The notes beneath the pieces were generated by a model, which saw only the letters and a list, made by a program, of their open reading frames with translations, was not told where the DNA came from and made no database searches. Position numbers and translations under genes: made by a program. Below are positions 44,253 to 53,835 of a stretch of 64,000 bases of DNA, piece after piece. The DNA is taken from assembly GCF_002356555.2 (NCBI RefSeq), contig NZ_AP017372.2, forward strand, positions 62,001 to 126,000, in the 5' to 3' direction. Numbering within the stretch: the stretch's first letter is position 1; each line of letters begins with the position of its first letter. This DNA comes from Halorhodospira halochloris. GTDB lineage: Bacteria > Pseudomonadota > Gammaproteobacteria > Nitrococcales > Halorhodospiraceae.

Positions 44253-45013
44253 CTGCTAAACGGATCATTCCCTGCCTGGATGTCGACTGTGGCCGGGTTG
44301 TCAAAGGGGTCAAGTTTGTCGATATCCGCGATGCCGGCGACCCGGTCGAGGTGGCCCGAACCTACGATGCGATGGGCGCTGATGAATTAACCTTCCTGGA
44401 CATTACCGCCAGTCACGAAGGCCGGCAGACTATTTACGATGTCGTCGAGGCGGTTGCCGGGCAGGTGTTTATTCCCCTTACCGTCGGTGGCGGGGTGCGC
44501 GAGGTGGCCGATGTTCGCCGCCTGCTTAACTCCGGTGCCGATAAGGTGGCGATCAACACCGCTGCAGTGCACAACCCGACTCTGGTCAGCGATGCTGCCG
44601 CGCGCTTTGGCTCCCAGTGCATAGTGGTTGCTGTCGACGCCAAGCAGGTGGAGAGCGAGCCGGCGCGCTGGGAAGTCTTTACTCACGGTGGGCGCGAACC
44701 GACCGGCATAGATGCTGTGGAGTGGTCGCTACGCATGGCCGAGCTGGGTGCCGGTGAGATCCTGCTGACCAGCATGGATCGTGATGGCACCCGCAGCGGC
44801 TTCGACCTGCCCTTAACCCGCGAGGTTGCTGATAGCGTGCCGGTGCCGGTTATCGCCTCAGGGGGGGTAGGCAGCCTTGAGCATCTGGCTGATGGTGTCG
44901 ATCAGGGCCGGGCTGATGCCGTGCTGGCTGCCAGCATTTTCCACTTCGGTGAGTTCTCGGTAGAGCAGGCTAAGCAACATATGGCTCGGCGGGGAATCGA
45001 GGTACGGTTATGA
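44249..45013 (+). CDS. hisF: Imidazole glycerol phosphate synthase cyclase subunit HisF
   Basis: A 254-aa barrel partner of HisH. Catalytic Asp in [17 protein letters not shown], second Asp in [10 protein letters not shown], and phosphate loops [15 protein letters not shown] and IASGGVGS are all present. Its TGA overlaps the ATG of a 23-codon ORF that leads to hisE. Confidence 0.97.
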   Translation: MTAKRIIPCLDVDCGRVVKGVKFVDIRDAGDPVEVARTYDAMGADELTFLDITASHEGRQTIYDVVEAVAGQVFIPLTVGGGVREVADVRRLLNSGADKVAINTAAVHNPTLVSDAAARFGSQCIVVAVDAKQVESEPARWEVFTHGGREPTGIDAVEWSLRMAELGAGEILLTSMDRDGTRSGFDLPLTREVADSVPVPVIASGGVGSLEHLADGVDQGRADAVLAASIFHFGEFSVEQAKQHMARRGIEVRL

Positions 45014-45081
45014 ACATGACGGCGCTGATGAGGCCAACTGCTACCAATCCAATCGGCCTTCTTATGGGGCTTCAGCTATGA
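45010..45081 (+). CDS. 23-codon ORF bridging hisF and hisE
   Basis: ATG at 45010 overlaps the hisF stop (ATGA) and the ORF ends at TGA 45079-45081, overlapping the hisE ATG (ATGA). The peptide is [10 protein letters not shown] followed by [13 protein letters not shown]; it does not look like any part of HisI. In related gene orders hisI occupies this place. The ORF may simply carry ribosomes from hisF to hisE, or be an accident of the junction. It is too short for confident coding potential. Confidence 0.4.
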   Translation: MNMTALMRPTATNPIGLLMGLQL

Positions 45082-45416
45082 GCGACGCGCGCGAGATTCT
45101 TCAGCAACTTGCTGCTACCATTGAACAACGTCGTAGCGCTCCTGCGGACAGCTCTTATGTTGCCAAACTGCACAGTAAGGGGCTTGATGCCATCCTCAAA
45201 AAGGTTGGTGAGGAGGCTACCGAGGCAGTTATAGCTGCTAAGGGAGGAGAGCGTCAGCAGTTAGTTTATGAAACCGCTGATCTATGGTTCCATAGTTTGG
45301 TAATGCTCAATGCTAGCGGCATCGATATCGATGAGGTGCTTGCCGAATTACAGCGCCGCTTGGGGCGTTCGGGCCTGGATGAGAAGGCGGCGCGAGGCCA
45401 AAATGGTGAAAATTAG
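45078..45416 (+). CDS. hisE: Phosphoribosyl-ATP pyrophosphatase HisE
   Basis: A 112-aa MazG-like all-alpha enzyme hydrolysing PR-ATP to [34 protein letters not shown] and [14 protein letters not shown] give the metal-binding E-x2-E-type and ExxD-like motifs. It is a stand-alone domain, not fused to HisI, and hisI is not adjacent. The gene precedes tatA by 76 bp, a common order. Confidence 0.96.
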   Translation: MSDAREILQQLAATIEQRRSAPADSSYVAKLHSKGLDAILKKVGEEATEAVIAAKGGERQQLVYETADLWFHSLVMLNASGIDIDEVLAELQRRLGRSGLDEKAARGQNGEN

Positions 45417-45492
45417 GCTGTTGCGCGAGCAGCGGTTAAAGTTTCTACATAACTTAGTGGGCGGTAGGTAAACCGCCACAGGGGGAGACACC

Positions 45493-45768
45493 ATGGGAGT
45501 GAGTGTTTGGTCATTACTCATCGTACTGCTGATAGTTGCATTGCTGTTTGGTACCAAGCGGCTGCGCAATATTGGTGGTGATTTAGGCAGTGCCATTCGC
45601 GGCTTCAAGGATTCGGTGCAATCTGGCGAGCAGGATGGTGGCCGTGAAGAGAGCGAGCAACCGCGACAGGGTTCTAGCACCATAGAGCACCAGAGCAGTA
45701 ACTCAGCCGATAGCGATCGCAGCCGGTCGCAGGATGCGGCTGGTCAGCATGATCGCAGTTCGCACTGA
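45493..45768 (+). CDS. tatA: Sec-independent translocase subunit TatA
   Basis: A 91-aa protein with one N-terminal membrane helix ([20 protein letters not shown]), the [14 protein letters not shown] hinge and an amphipathic helix, then a polar disordered tail. TatA oligomers form the pore that folded proteins pass through. GGGGGAGACACC ahead of the ATG is a good ribosome site. First of tatABC. Confidence 0.96.
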   Translation: MGVSVWSLLIVLLIVALLFGTKRLRNIGGDLGSAIRGFKDSVQSGEQDGGREESEQPRQGSSTIEHQSSNSADSDRSRSQDAAGQHDRSSH

Positions 45769-45790
45769 GCTACTAGCCTGTGTATAGAAG

Positions 45791-46309
45791 ATGTTCGACC
45801 TAGGCTTCTGGGAAGTTCTTATTATCTGTCTCATTGGACTGCTAGTCCTCGGCCCCGAGAGGATGGCCAAGGCGGCGCGAATGGTTGGCTATTGGGTGGG
45901 TTGGGCACGCAGTTCGTTTAATGCGGCGCGAACAGAGGTTGAGCGCGAGTTACAGATTGAGGAAATGCGCCGGGTAGGTGATTCGCTACGCCGTGATGTT
46001 GAGTCAACCCGCCGGGATCTGGACGCTCGGCGCATGGAGATAGAATCAAGTACCAGGCGTTCGGCCTTGGAAGAACAGCGTTCTGAGCGGTTGCGCCGGG
46101 CCGAGCGTGCTGAACAGGGGGAGCCACGCACCCCGCAAACCTCTGCAAGTGCTACCGCGGGTGTTACTAGCAGTGATTCCTCTTCCTCTCCGCCCCCTGC
46201 CCAAGATCCGGACTCAACCCAAGCACAGCAGGGCACTGCTGATGGCGGTCAAGAGCAGCAGCCTAAGCGCCACGAAGAGCAGCAAAATAAGCAGGAGCAG
46301 CAGGAGTGA
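45791..46309 (+). CDS. tatB: Sec-independent translocase subunit TatB
   Basis: A 172-aa TatB. N-terminal FDLGFWEVLIICLIGLLVLGPERM has the E-x-L and GPERM features that separate it from TatA. A long charged coiled coil follows (about 40-110) and then a Ser/Pro/Gln-rich low-complexity tail (HEEQQNKQEQQE). With TatC it forms the twin-arginine signal receptor. Overlaps tatC by 4 bp. Confidence 0.96.
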   Translation: MFDLGFWEVLIICLIGLLVLGPERMAKAARMVGYWVGWARSSFNAARTEVERELQIEEMRRVGDSLRRDVESTRRDLDARRMEIESSTRRSALEEQRSERLRRAERAEQGEPRTPQTSASATAGVTSSDSSSSPPPAQDPDSTQAQQGTADGGQEQQPKRHEEQQNKQEQQE

Positions 46310-47145
46310 GCGGCCAGGATCAACCGCGTGGGGAAGGTAATAATGCTGACGCGGAGCAGAACGCTGAGCGCGCCGCTAAGGCTGGGGAGTATGCCGCAAC
46401 CATGGAGCAGCCCCTGCTAAGCCACCTGAAGGAGCTGCGCTCCCGGTTGCTGAAGATAACCGGGGTGGTTTTGATCGCATTCTTAGCGCTCTACCCTTTC
46501 CGCGATAATCTATACAGCCTGATTGCTGGACCGCTGCAGGAAATTCTGCCCGAAGGCACTTCAATGATCGCCATCAAGGTGGCGTCGCCTTTCCTGATCC
46601 CGATGAAGCTGGCCCTCGTCGCTGCGGTGGTGATCACTATTCCCTATATCCTCTACCAGATCTGGGCTTTTGTTGCCCCGGGGCTCTATAGGCGGGAGCG
46701 GCGCTTGGTTTGGCCGCTGCTCATATCGAGCACTTCGCTGTTCTATCTGGGCGGGGCTTTCGCCTTTTTTGTGGTCTTCCCCATTGCCTTTCGCTTCTTC
46801 GCCTTTGTCTCACCTGAAGGGGTGCAGATGATGACCGACATTGGCGAGTATCTCTCGTTTGTACTGACCCTTTTCTTTGCCTTTGGGGTCGCGTTTCAGG
46901 TGCCCATTGCTACGATATTGCTGGTGCGCACCGGGGTGACCACTCGCGAGGATTTGGCCGCTAAGAGGCCGTATGTGATTGTGGGGGCCTTCGTGCTCGG
47001 AATGCTTTTGACCCCACCTGATGTGCTCTCCCAGGTCTTGCTGGCGATACCGGTGTGGCTGCTCTATGAGATAGGTATTCTGTTAGCGGGCCGGCCGCGG
47101 CTGGTGGGTGATAAAGATTCAAAGCAGGCTGCGCGGGGGTCGTAG
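46306..47145 (+). CDS. tatC: Sec-independent translocase subunit TatC
   Basis: A 279-aa six-helix membrane protein. PLLSHLKELRSRLLKI carries the conserved Glu near the first helix, FAFFVVFPIAFRFFA and FGVAFQVPIATILL are typical later helices, and the Pro-rich LTPPDVLSQVLLAIPVWLLYE is the family signature. The start GTG overlaps the tatB stop. The N-terminal 40 residues are a polar extension rich in Glu/Ala. Confidence 0.95.
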   Translation: MSGQDQPRGEGNNADAEQNAERAAKAGEYAATMEQPLLSHLKELRSRLLKITGVVLIAFLALYPFRDNLYSLIAGPLQEILPEGTSMIAIKVASPFLIPMKLALVAAVVITIPYILYQIWAFVAPGLYRRERRLVWPLLISSTSLFYLGGAFAFFVVFPIAFRFFAFVSPEGVQMMTDIGEYLSFVLTLFFAFGVAFQVPIATILLVRTGVTTREDLAAKRPYVIVGAFVLGMLLTPPDVLSQVLLAIPVWLLYEIGILLAGRPRLVGDKDSKQAARGS

Positions 47146-47171
47146 TCGCAAAGCTGAGTTAGAGTTTATAT

Positions 47172-50012
47172 ATGAGCGCAAAAGACGGTTTCCTGCAAAA
47201 GCTGCGCAGTTCCTACCTCCACGGGGCCAATGCCGGTTACATTGAGGGCCTATACGAGGCTTATCTCACCGACCCTGAGAGCGTGGAAGCCGATTGGCGT
47301 GACTACTTCCGTGCCTTAGAGCGCTCCGCCGGCAACGGTCAGGACGTCCCTCACAGCCAGGTGCGCAAGCGCTTCGAGCGCTATGGCCGTGCCGGCTGGC
47401 GGCGCCGGGGTGGTGCAGGTGTTGCTGAGCTTAGCCCTGATGCTGCGGAGAAGCAGGCCGCAGTGCTGCGCCTTATCAATTCTTATCGCTTTCGCGGCCA
47501 CCAGGCGGCCGATTTGGACCCCCTGCAGCTGCGCCCTAAACCCCCAGTGCCAGATCTCGATCCGGCTTTCCACGGCCTGGGCGAGGAGGATCTGGACGAA
47601 ACCTTCAACACCGGCTCGTTATACGCAGAGCCACGCATGACTCTGCGCGAGATCATTGCTCTGCTCCAGCAGGTTTATTCAGGTGCGCTGGGCTCGGAGT
47701 ATATGCACATAACGGATACCGAGCAAAAACGCTGGATCCAGCAAAGGGTTGAGGGGAGCAGGGGACAACCGCGGTTGAGTACGGCGCGCAAAAAGGAGGT
47801 TTTCGAGCGCTTGGTTGCCGCGGAAGGGATTGAGAAGTATCTGCACTCGAAGTACGTTGGCCAGAAGCGGTTTTCTCTCGAGGGTGGGGATGCCCTGATA
47901 CCGTTACTGCATGATCTGATCCAGCGCGCCGGGACTCAGGGCATCAAGGAGATGGTGCTGGGCATGGCCCACCGGGGCCGGCTTAACGTGCTGATCAATA
48001 TCCTCGGTAAGGATCCGGGAGATCTATTCGCGGAATTTGAAGGGCGTTACCAGCGCGACGGTAATGGCTCAGGTGACGTCAAGTACCATATGGGCTTTTC
48101 CTCCGATGTCCAAACTCCTGGCGGCCCCATGCATATAGCCTTGGCATTTAATCCGTCCCACCTCGAGATAGTTAATCCGGTGGTCGAAGGCTCTTGCCGG
48201 GCGCGCATGCGGCGGCGCCGAGATGATGAGGGCGGGCAGGTTCTACCGGTGCTCATTCACGGTGATGCTGCATTCGCCGGTCAGGGTGTGGTAATGGAGA
48301 CCTTTCAGCTGTCGCAGGCGCGGGGTTTCTACACCGGCGGCACAGTCCATGTGGTAATCAATAATCAGATCGGCTTTACCACTTCAAATCCGCTCGATAC
48401 GCGCTCTAGCCTCTACTGCACTGAGGTAGCGAAAATCGTCCAGGCTCCAATCTTCCATGTCAACGGTGATGATCCAGAGATGGTGGCATTTGCCACCGCG
48501 CTGGCTTTGGATTACCGCAACACCTTCCGCCGTGACGTGGTTATCGATATGATCTGCTATCGCCGCCACGGCCATAACGAGGCGGATGAGCCGGCCGCCA
48601 CCCAGCCTATGATGTATCAAAAGATACGCAATCGTCCGACTGTGCGCCAGTTATATGCCCAGCAATTGGCTGAGGAGGGAGTGTTTGGTGCCAATGAGGC
48701 CGAAGAGATGGTCGGCGACTACCGGGCAGCGCTTGAAAACAGGGAAGTTGTCGCCACCAACATCATAACCGGGGTGCGGAATGAGTTTGTGGCCGATTGG
48801 CACCGGTTTTTCGATGGCTGTTGGCACGAATCGGTCGATACTGCAGTAAGTCAGGAGCGCTTGCGAGACCTGCAGGCGATACTCGATGTTCTGCCCGAGG
48901 GCTTTGAACTCAACCCACGCGTTGCAGCGATTCGCGAGAGCAGGCGGAAGATGGCTGCGGGGGCTTTGCCGCTTGATTGGGGATTCGCTGAGACCATGGC
49001 CTATGGCACTCTACTGCAAGACGGTTACCGGGTGCGGCTGAGCGGCCAAGATTCTGGGCGCGGTACATTCTTCCATCGCCATGCGGTCCTCCATAATATG
49101 GCCGATGGCTCCACCTTTACGCCTCTGCAAGATGTCACGACCGAGCCCAAGGACTTCGTGGTTATCGATTCGCTGCTATCAGAGGAGGCGGTGCTGGGCT
49201 TTGAGTACGGATATGCCACGAGCGAACCCGATACCTTAACCATCTGGGAGGCGCAGTTCGGTGATTTTGTTAACGGCGCCCAGGTGGTAATTGATCAGTT
49301 TATTGCCGCTGGTGAGGCCAAATGGGGCAGGCTTAGCGGCTTGACACTGTTTCTGCCGCATGGCTATGAGGGCCAGGGTCCGGAACACTCCTCTGCACGC
49401 CTCGAGCGTTTTCTCCAGCTCTGTGCCGAGGAGAATATACAGGTATGCGTACCATCGACGCCGGCTCAGTTCTACCATATGCTGCGCCGGCAGATGCTGC
49501 GCCGGTTCCGTAAGCCGCTGATCGTCCTGACACCAAAAAGCTTGCTTAGGCATAAGCTGTCGACATCCAGTCTTGATGACTTGACTAGGGGTAGCTTCAG
49601 CACAGTTATCGATGAGATCGACCCGATAGATCCTCAACAGTGCAAGAGGGTAGTGCTGTGCGCGGGCAAGGTCTATTACGATCTGCTTGAGGCGCGCCGC
49701 CGACTCGGGCTCGAGAAGGTTGCGATCCTGCGCATCGAGCAGCTCTACCCATTTCCAGAAGGCTCACTCAAAGAACTAATGAGTCAATGTTACCCTGGAG
49801 CAAGAGTAGTGGTTTGGTGTCAGGAAGAGCCGAAGAATCAGGGTGCGTGGTATTCCACCAATCACCATATACTAAATTGTCTGGTTGGCGATCAAAGGTT
49901 GCACTATGCCGGGCGCCCTGCTGCTGCATCACCGGCGGTAGGCTATCCCAAACTGCACCACGAGCAGCAGCGTGAGTTGGTTGATAGAGCCCTGGGTGTA
50001 GAGTCTGTCTAG
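47172..50012 (+). CDS. sucA: 2-oxoglutarate dehydrogenase E1 component SucA
   Basis: A 946-aa thiamine-diphosphate dehydrogenase that decarboxylates 2-oxoglutarate. The N-terminal E2-binding segment (YIEGLYEAYLTDPESVEADW) is present. LGMAHRGRLNVLINILGK, HGDAAFAGQGVVMET, NNQIGFTT, RRHGHNEADEP and HGYEGQGPEHSSARLERF mark the catalytic core. A normal full-length chain. Operon with sucB and lpd; the 89-bp gap to sucB holds a ribosome site AAGGGGAGCC just before the next ATG. Confidence 0.97.
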   Translation: MSAKDGFLQKLRSSYLHGANAGYIEGLYEAYLTDPESVEADWRDYFRALERSAGNGQDVPHSQVRKRFERYGRAGWRRRGGAGVAELSPDAAEKQAAVLRLINSYRFRGHQAADLDPLQLRPKPPVPDLDPAFHGLGEEDLDETFNTGSLYAEPRMTLREIIALLQQVYSGALGSEYMHITDTEQKRWIQQRVEGSRGQPRLSTARKKEVFERLVAAEGIEKYLHSKYVGQKRFSLEGGDALIPLLHDLIQRAGTQGIKEMVLGMAHRGRLNVLINILGKDPGDLFAEFEGRYQRDGNGSGDVKYHMGFSSDVQTPGGPMHIALAFNPSHLEIVNPVVEGSCRARMRRRRDDEGGQVLPVLIHGDAAFAGQGVVMETFQLSQARGFYTGGTVHVVINNQIGFTTSNPLDTRSSLYCTEVAKIVQAPIFHVNGDDPEMVAFATALALDYRNTFRRDVVIDMICYRRHGHNEADEPAATQPMMYQKIRNRPTVRQLYAQQLAEEGVFGANEAEEMVGDYRAALENREVVATNIITGVRNEFVADWHRFFDGCWHESVDTAVSQERLRDLQAILDVLPEGFELNPRVAAIRESRRKMAAGALPLDWGFAETMAYGTLLQDGYRVRLSGQDSGRGTFFHRHAVLHNMADGSTFTPLQDVTTEPKDFVVIDSLLSEEAVLGFEYGYATSEPDTLTIWEAQFGDFVNGAQVVIDQFIAAGEAKWGRLSGLTLFLPHGYEGQGPEHSSARLERFLQLCAEENIQVCVPSTPAQFYHMLRRQMLRRFRKPLIVLTPKSLLRHKLSTSSLDDLTRGSFSTVIDEIDPIDPQQCKRVVLCAGKVYYDLLEARRRLGLEKVAILRIEQLYPFPEGSLKELMSQCYPGARVVVWCQEEPKNQGAWYSTNHHILNCLVGDQRLHYAGRPAAASPAVGYPKLHHEQQRELVDRALGVESV

Positions 50013-50101
50013 GAACAAAGAGGGCAAGGCTTTAGAGTAGCGTCCTGGCTGGTATCTGGAGCAGTTACCGGAGCCGCAGTTAAGCAAGCAAGGGGAGCCC
50101 C

Positions 50102-51409
50102 ATGAGCGTGGAGATAAAAGTCCCGGAGTTGCCTGAATCAGTGGCTGAGGCGACGGTAGTTGCCTGGCATAAACAGCCGGGTGATAAGGTTGCTAGGGAT
50201 GAAAACCTCGTCGATCTTGAGACAGATAAGGTTGTGTTGGAGGTGCCAAGCCCGGCAGATGGGGTCTTGGGGCCGGTTCACAAACCGGTCGGAGAAGTGG
50301 TTACCGCAGACGAGGTGCTCGGCGCTGTAGAACATGATAACGGCCCTGGCTCCGTCACGGAGGTCGCCCCGGAGGCGACGCCGGCTAAGAATCAGGAGTC
50401 GCCGCAGAGTGGCTCAGCCGGCTCCGCATCAGCTCAGAGTGATGATCGCGGTGCAGAGCCAGGCGCTAGAGAGGCGGATGAAACAGAGACTGATCCAGCG
50501 GCGGAAGCCCCCAACCAGGTCAATCTGGATGATCTCAGCCCGGCAGTTCGGCGTCTGGTCATGGAGCATGATCTGGATGCGTCGCTAATCGAGGCGTCAT
50601 CTCAGGACGGCAGGCTTACCAAGGAAGATGTGCTCCGTCACCTTGAACAGGGTAAACCGACAGTTGGCCCTGAGGCTCAGGCTGCAGCAGCTGCACCAGC
50701 GCTGGGCGAGCGCCCCGAGGAGCGGGTGCCGATGACGCGGCTGCGCCAACGCATAGCTGAGCGGTTGGTTGAGGCGCAACGCACGGCCGCTATGCTGACC
50801 ACATTTAACGAAGTGGATATGCAGCCAGTTATGGATATCCGTTCGCGCTATCGTGATCGCTTCGAAAAGATGCACGATGTGCGCCTCGGCTTTATGTCGT
50901 TCTTCGTAAAGGCTGTTATTGAGGCGCTCAAGCGCTATCCGGCGGTAAATGCTTCGATAGACGGCAGTGATATCGTTTATCATGGTTACTACGATATCGG
51001 TATAGCCGTATCTTCACCACGAGGACTGGTTGTGCCGGTGGTGCGGGATGCTGATCAGCTCTCATTCGCCGAGATCGAAGCCCAGATCAACGAACTGGGG
51101 CGCAAAGCGCAGGCCGGCAAGCTCGCTATGGACGAGCTGACCGGAGGGACATTCACTATCACTAATGGCGGTATCTTCGGATCGTTGCTCTCGACTCCGA
51201 TCCTCAATCCGCCGCAGAGCGGCATCCTGGGTATGCATAAGATCCAGGAGCGCCCGGTGGCGCAGGATGGGGAGGTGGTGATTAAGCCGATGATGTATTT
51301 GGCGCATTCCTATGATCATCGGCTCATTGATGGCCGCGAAGCGGTCCAATTCCTTGTCACTGTCAAAGAGCAGATTGAAGATCCGGCGCGTTTACTGCTT
51401 GAGGTTTGA
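50102..51409 (+). CDS. sucB: Dihydrolipoyllysine succinyltransferase E2 SucB
   Basis: A 435-aa E2 core protein. The lipoyl domain carries Lys43 in [11 protein letters not shown]. An Ala/Glu-rich linker (about 85-140) leads to the E1/E3-binding domain [21 protein letters not shown]. The catalytic domain has [21 protein letters not shown] and the active-site [14 protein letters not shown]. It transfers succinyl groups to CoA. The end is adjacent to lpd without a gap. Confidence 0.97.
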   Translation: MSVEIKVPELPESVAEATVVAWHKQPGDKVARDENLVDLETDKVVLEVPSPADGVLGPVHKPVGEVVTADEVLGAVEHDNGPGSVTEVAPEATPAKNQESPQSGSAGSASAQSDDRGAEPGAREADETETDPAAEAPNQVNLDDLSPAVRRLVMEHDLDASLIEASSQDGRLTKEDVLRHLEQGKPTVGPEAQAAAAAPALGERPEERVPMTRLRQRIAERLVEAQRTAAMLTTFNEVDMQPVMDIRSRYRDRFEKMHDVRLGFMSFFVKAVIEALKRYPAVNASIDGSDIVYHGYYDIGIAVSSPRGLVVPVVRDADQLSFAEIEAQINELGRKAQAGKLAMDELTGGTFTITNGGIFGSLLSTPILNPPQSGILGMHKIQERPVAQDGEVVIKPMMYLAHSYDHRLIDGREAVQFLVTVKEQIEDPARLLLEV

Positions 51410-51411
51410 TC

Positions 51412-52845
51412 ATGTCAAACGGTTATGATGTTATCTTCATTGGCGCTGGGCCAGCCGGATACGTGGGGGCGATTCGTAGCGCTCAACTCGGTATGCAGGT
51501 CGCGGTGGTGGACAATTTTGTCTTTAAGGATGGCAAGCCGGCACTTGGTGGTACCTGCTTGAATGTCGGTTGTATCCCCTCAAAAGCGCTACTCGACTCA
51601 TCAGAACAATATCATAAGGTAACGGAACATCTTTCTGCGCACGGTATTACCGCCCGAGGGGTGGAGCTAAACGTGGAACAGATGATTGCCCGTAAGGATA
51701 AGGTCGTAAAGGATCTGACCGGAGGCATTCGCCAGCTCTTTAAGGCCAATAAGATCGAATGGATCCACGGTCACGGCAAGTTGGTCGACAATCGTGAGGT
51801 TGAGGTTACCAATGCGGATGGTACTACCGAGAGGTACACAGCCGGGTCAGTGGTGCTTGCACCTGGTTCGTGCAGCATTGAGATAGGTTCAGCACCACTG
51901 GATGGCGACAAGATCATTAACTCTGATCAGGCCCTCGACCTCACCGCTGTGCCCCCCCGGCTTGGTGTTATCGGTGCGGGTGTAATCGGACTGGAAATGG
52001 GCTCGGTATGGAGTAGGTTGGGTTCCGAGGTGGTGCTCCTTGAGGCTCAGGATGAGTTGCTTGGTCCGGTGGATAGGCAGGTAGTCCGCACCGCGCAGAA
52101 GGCGTTCAAGGATCAGGGCCTGGATATCCGCTTAGGTTGTCGGGTTACTGGTACAGAGATTGGTAGCGGTGCAGAGGCAGCGGTTACGGTTAACTACGAA
52201 GACAAAAAAGGTGAACAGCAGTTGACGGTAGATAAGCTCATTGTCGCTGTTGGGCGTCGGCCGAACACCGATAATCTGGTCTCAGGCGATGTCGATCTGC
52301 TGCTTGATGAGCGCGGTTTTATCAACGTCGATGAGCACTGTCGCACAAATCTGCCCGACGTCTACGCCATAGGCGATGTGGTTCGCGGGCCGATGCTGGC
52401 CCACAAAGGGCAGGAAGAGGGCGTGATGGTCGCCGAGCGCATTGCCGGTAAGGCAGGCCATGTCAATTATGAGACCATCCCCTGGGTAATCTACACCGAT
52501 CCGGAGATTGCCTGGGTCGGTCGAACAGAGGCGCAGCTCAAGGCGGCTGGAGTGCCGTTCAACATCGGTACATTCCCCTTTGCTGCCACTGGCAGGGCGC
52601 GGGCAATGGATCACTCTACTGGCATGGTCAAGCTGCTTGCCCACGCCGAGTCTGATCGGTTGCTGGGGGCCCATATAATTGGCCCGCAAGCCTCTGAGCT
52701 GATCGCCGAGGCGGTGGTGACAATGGAGTTTGCCGGCTCGGCAGAGGACCTGGCACGGACAATGCATGCCCATCCGACACTCTCCGAGGCGGTTCGGGAG
52801 GCGGCTTTGGCGGTAGGCAAGCGAGCCCTGCACAAGGCAAATTAG
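51412..52845 (+). CDS. lpd: Dihydrolipoamide dehydrogenase E3
   Basis: A 477-aa flavoprotein. FIGAGPAGYVGAIRSAQLG binds FAD, redox-active Cys49 and Cys54 lie in GGTCLNVGCIPSKALL, the NAD site is GVIGAGVIGLEMGSVWSRLG, and the His-Glu pair is in HAHPTLSEAV. I use the ATG at 51412; a TTG at 51406 lies in the sucB stop region. It completes the oxoglutarate dehydrogenase complex and could also serve pyruvate dehydrogenase and glycine cleavage. Confidence 0.96.
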   Translation: MSNGYDVIFIGAGPAGYVGAIRSAQLGMQVAVVDNFVFKDGKPALGGTCLNVGCIPSKALLDSSEQYHKVTEHLSAHGITARGVELNVEQMIARKDKVVKDLTGGIRQLFKANKIEWIHGHGKLVDNREVEVTNADGTTERYTAGSVVLAPGSCSIEIGSAPLDGDKIINSDQALDLTAVPPRLGVIGAGVIGLEMGSVWSRLGSEVVLLEAQDELLGPVDRQVVRTAQKAFKDQGLDIRLGCRVTGTEIGSGAEAAVTVNYEDKKGEQQLTVDKLIVAVGRRPNTDNLVSGDVDLLLDERGFINVDEHCRTNLPDVYAIGDVVRGPMLAHKGQEEGVMVAERIAGKAGHVNYETIPWVIYTDPEIAWVGRTEAQLKAAGVPFNIGTFPFAATGRARAMDHSTGMVKLLAHAESDRLLGAHIIGPQASELIAEAVVTMEFAGSAEDLARTMHAHPTLSEAVREAALAVGKRALHKAN

Positions 52846-52960
52846 TAGCGCAGGTCTGGTGTGGCCCTTGTCTGGTCGGGCGTGTGGTCTAGTGGGTAAG
52901 TGAAGGAGCACCCCGGCACCGCGCCCGTCCCGTGTGAGGGAATGCGGCTAGCTCATCTAA

Positions 52961-52979
52961 GCAGCCTGAGGCAGGCTGC
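52961..52979. terminator. Short hairpin between convergent lpd and hydrolase genes
   Basis: GCAGCCTG-AGG-CAGGCTGC is a perfect 8-bp stem. It stands 116 bp after lpd and 17 bp before the stop of the leftward hydrolase. There is no T-run on either side, so it is at best a weak terminator. The rest of the 150-bp gap holds nothing I can support. Confidence 0.4.
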
Positions 52980-52995
52980 CCGCCGACCTGCCTGC

Positions 52996-53826
52996 CTAAT
53001 CCTCACCAATGGAGCGGATAAAATCGCGCAGGCCGCTAATATAGGTGTCGCCGCTGACCCTGAAGCCGGTGTTGTGATCGCCCCTGATCTGGAGCATCTG
53101 CCCCCTATCGCCGGCTATTTCCAGCAGTTGCTGGGAGTGTTGAAAGGGGATTATTTCATCCTCCGGGCTGTGGACTACCAAAACCGGCTGATCAGTTTGC
53201 CTGAGGTACTTGGCCGTGGGGTACTCCAGCCGGGTTAGCAGGCGAGTGGGGAAGAACGGATAGATATCCCCGGCTACGTCCTCAGCTGAAGTGAAGGTCG
53301 ACTCTAGAATCAGGGCGCTGGGCTGGCGATGAGCGGCAGCCTCCGCAGCAAGTGGGCCGCCTAATGAGCGGCCGAAGTAGACGGTTTTGGGCCCAGCCAG
53401 GCCATCACGGTTTTCCTCCAGCCATTCGGCAGCTGCGCGGGCATCACGGCGAAGCCCTTGTTCGTGGGCGCGGCCTTCGCTTTGGCCGTAGCCACGGTAG
53501 TCAAAGATTACAACGTCTAGGCCAAGCTCGGAGAATATTTCGATCGAATCGAGGCGATGGGATATATTGCCGGCGTTGCCGTGAAAGAATAGCAAGGTAC
53601 CTCGCGCCTGGGGGGATTTAACATGCCAGCCGTGGAGGTCAACATTGTCCTCGGTTGTGATAGTTAAATCTTGCCACTCAAGTCCAAGCTTATCGGGCGT
53701 TGCCACCAGTTCCCGCCCAGGGATCTGCGGGAGATGAACCATACGCTCTTGCATGGTGTAGAGCATGGCTGCAAATGCCATATAGGCCACCACCGCGAAA
53801 GCTATGATGATTAATAGGAATCGCAT
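52996..53826 (-). CDS. Membrane-anchored alpha/beta hydrolase (BEM46/ABHD13-like)
   Basis: A 276-aa hydrolase with an N-terminal membrane helix (RFLLIIIAFAVVAYMAFAAML). The order FFHGNAGNISHRLDS, VIFDYRGYGQSEGRAHEQGL, YFGRSLGGPLAAEAAAH (Ser nucleophile), VVHSPEDEIIPF (acid) and RGDHNTGFRVS (His) matches the BEM46-type family. Substrate unknown. It starts 9 bp after the OppF-type gene on the same strand, so it may be read as the last gene of the importer operon. Confidence 0.88.
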   Translation of the reverse strand: MRFLLIIIAFAVVAYMAFAAMLYTMQERMVHLPQIPGRELVATPDKLGLEWQDLTITTEDNVDLHGWHVKSPQARGTLLFFHGNAGNISHRLDSIEIFSELGLDVVIFDYRGYGQSEGRAHEQGLRRDARAAAEWLEENRDGLAGPKTVYFGRSLGGPLAAEAAAHRQPSALILESTFTSAEDVAGDIYPFFPTRLLTRLEYPTAKYLRQTDQPVLVVHSPEDEIIPFQHSQQLLEIAGDRGQMLQIRGDHNTGFRVSGDTYISGLRDFIRSIGED

Positions 53827-53835
53827 CGAAAGTAA

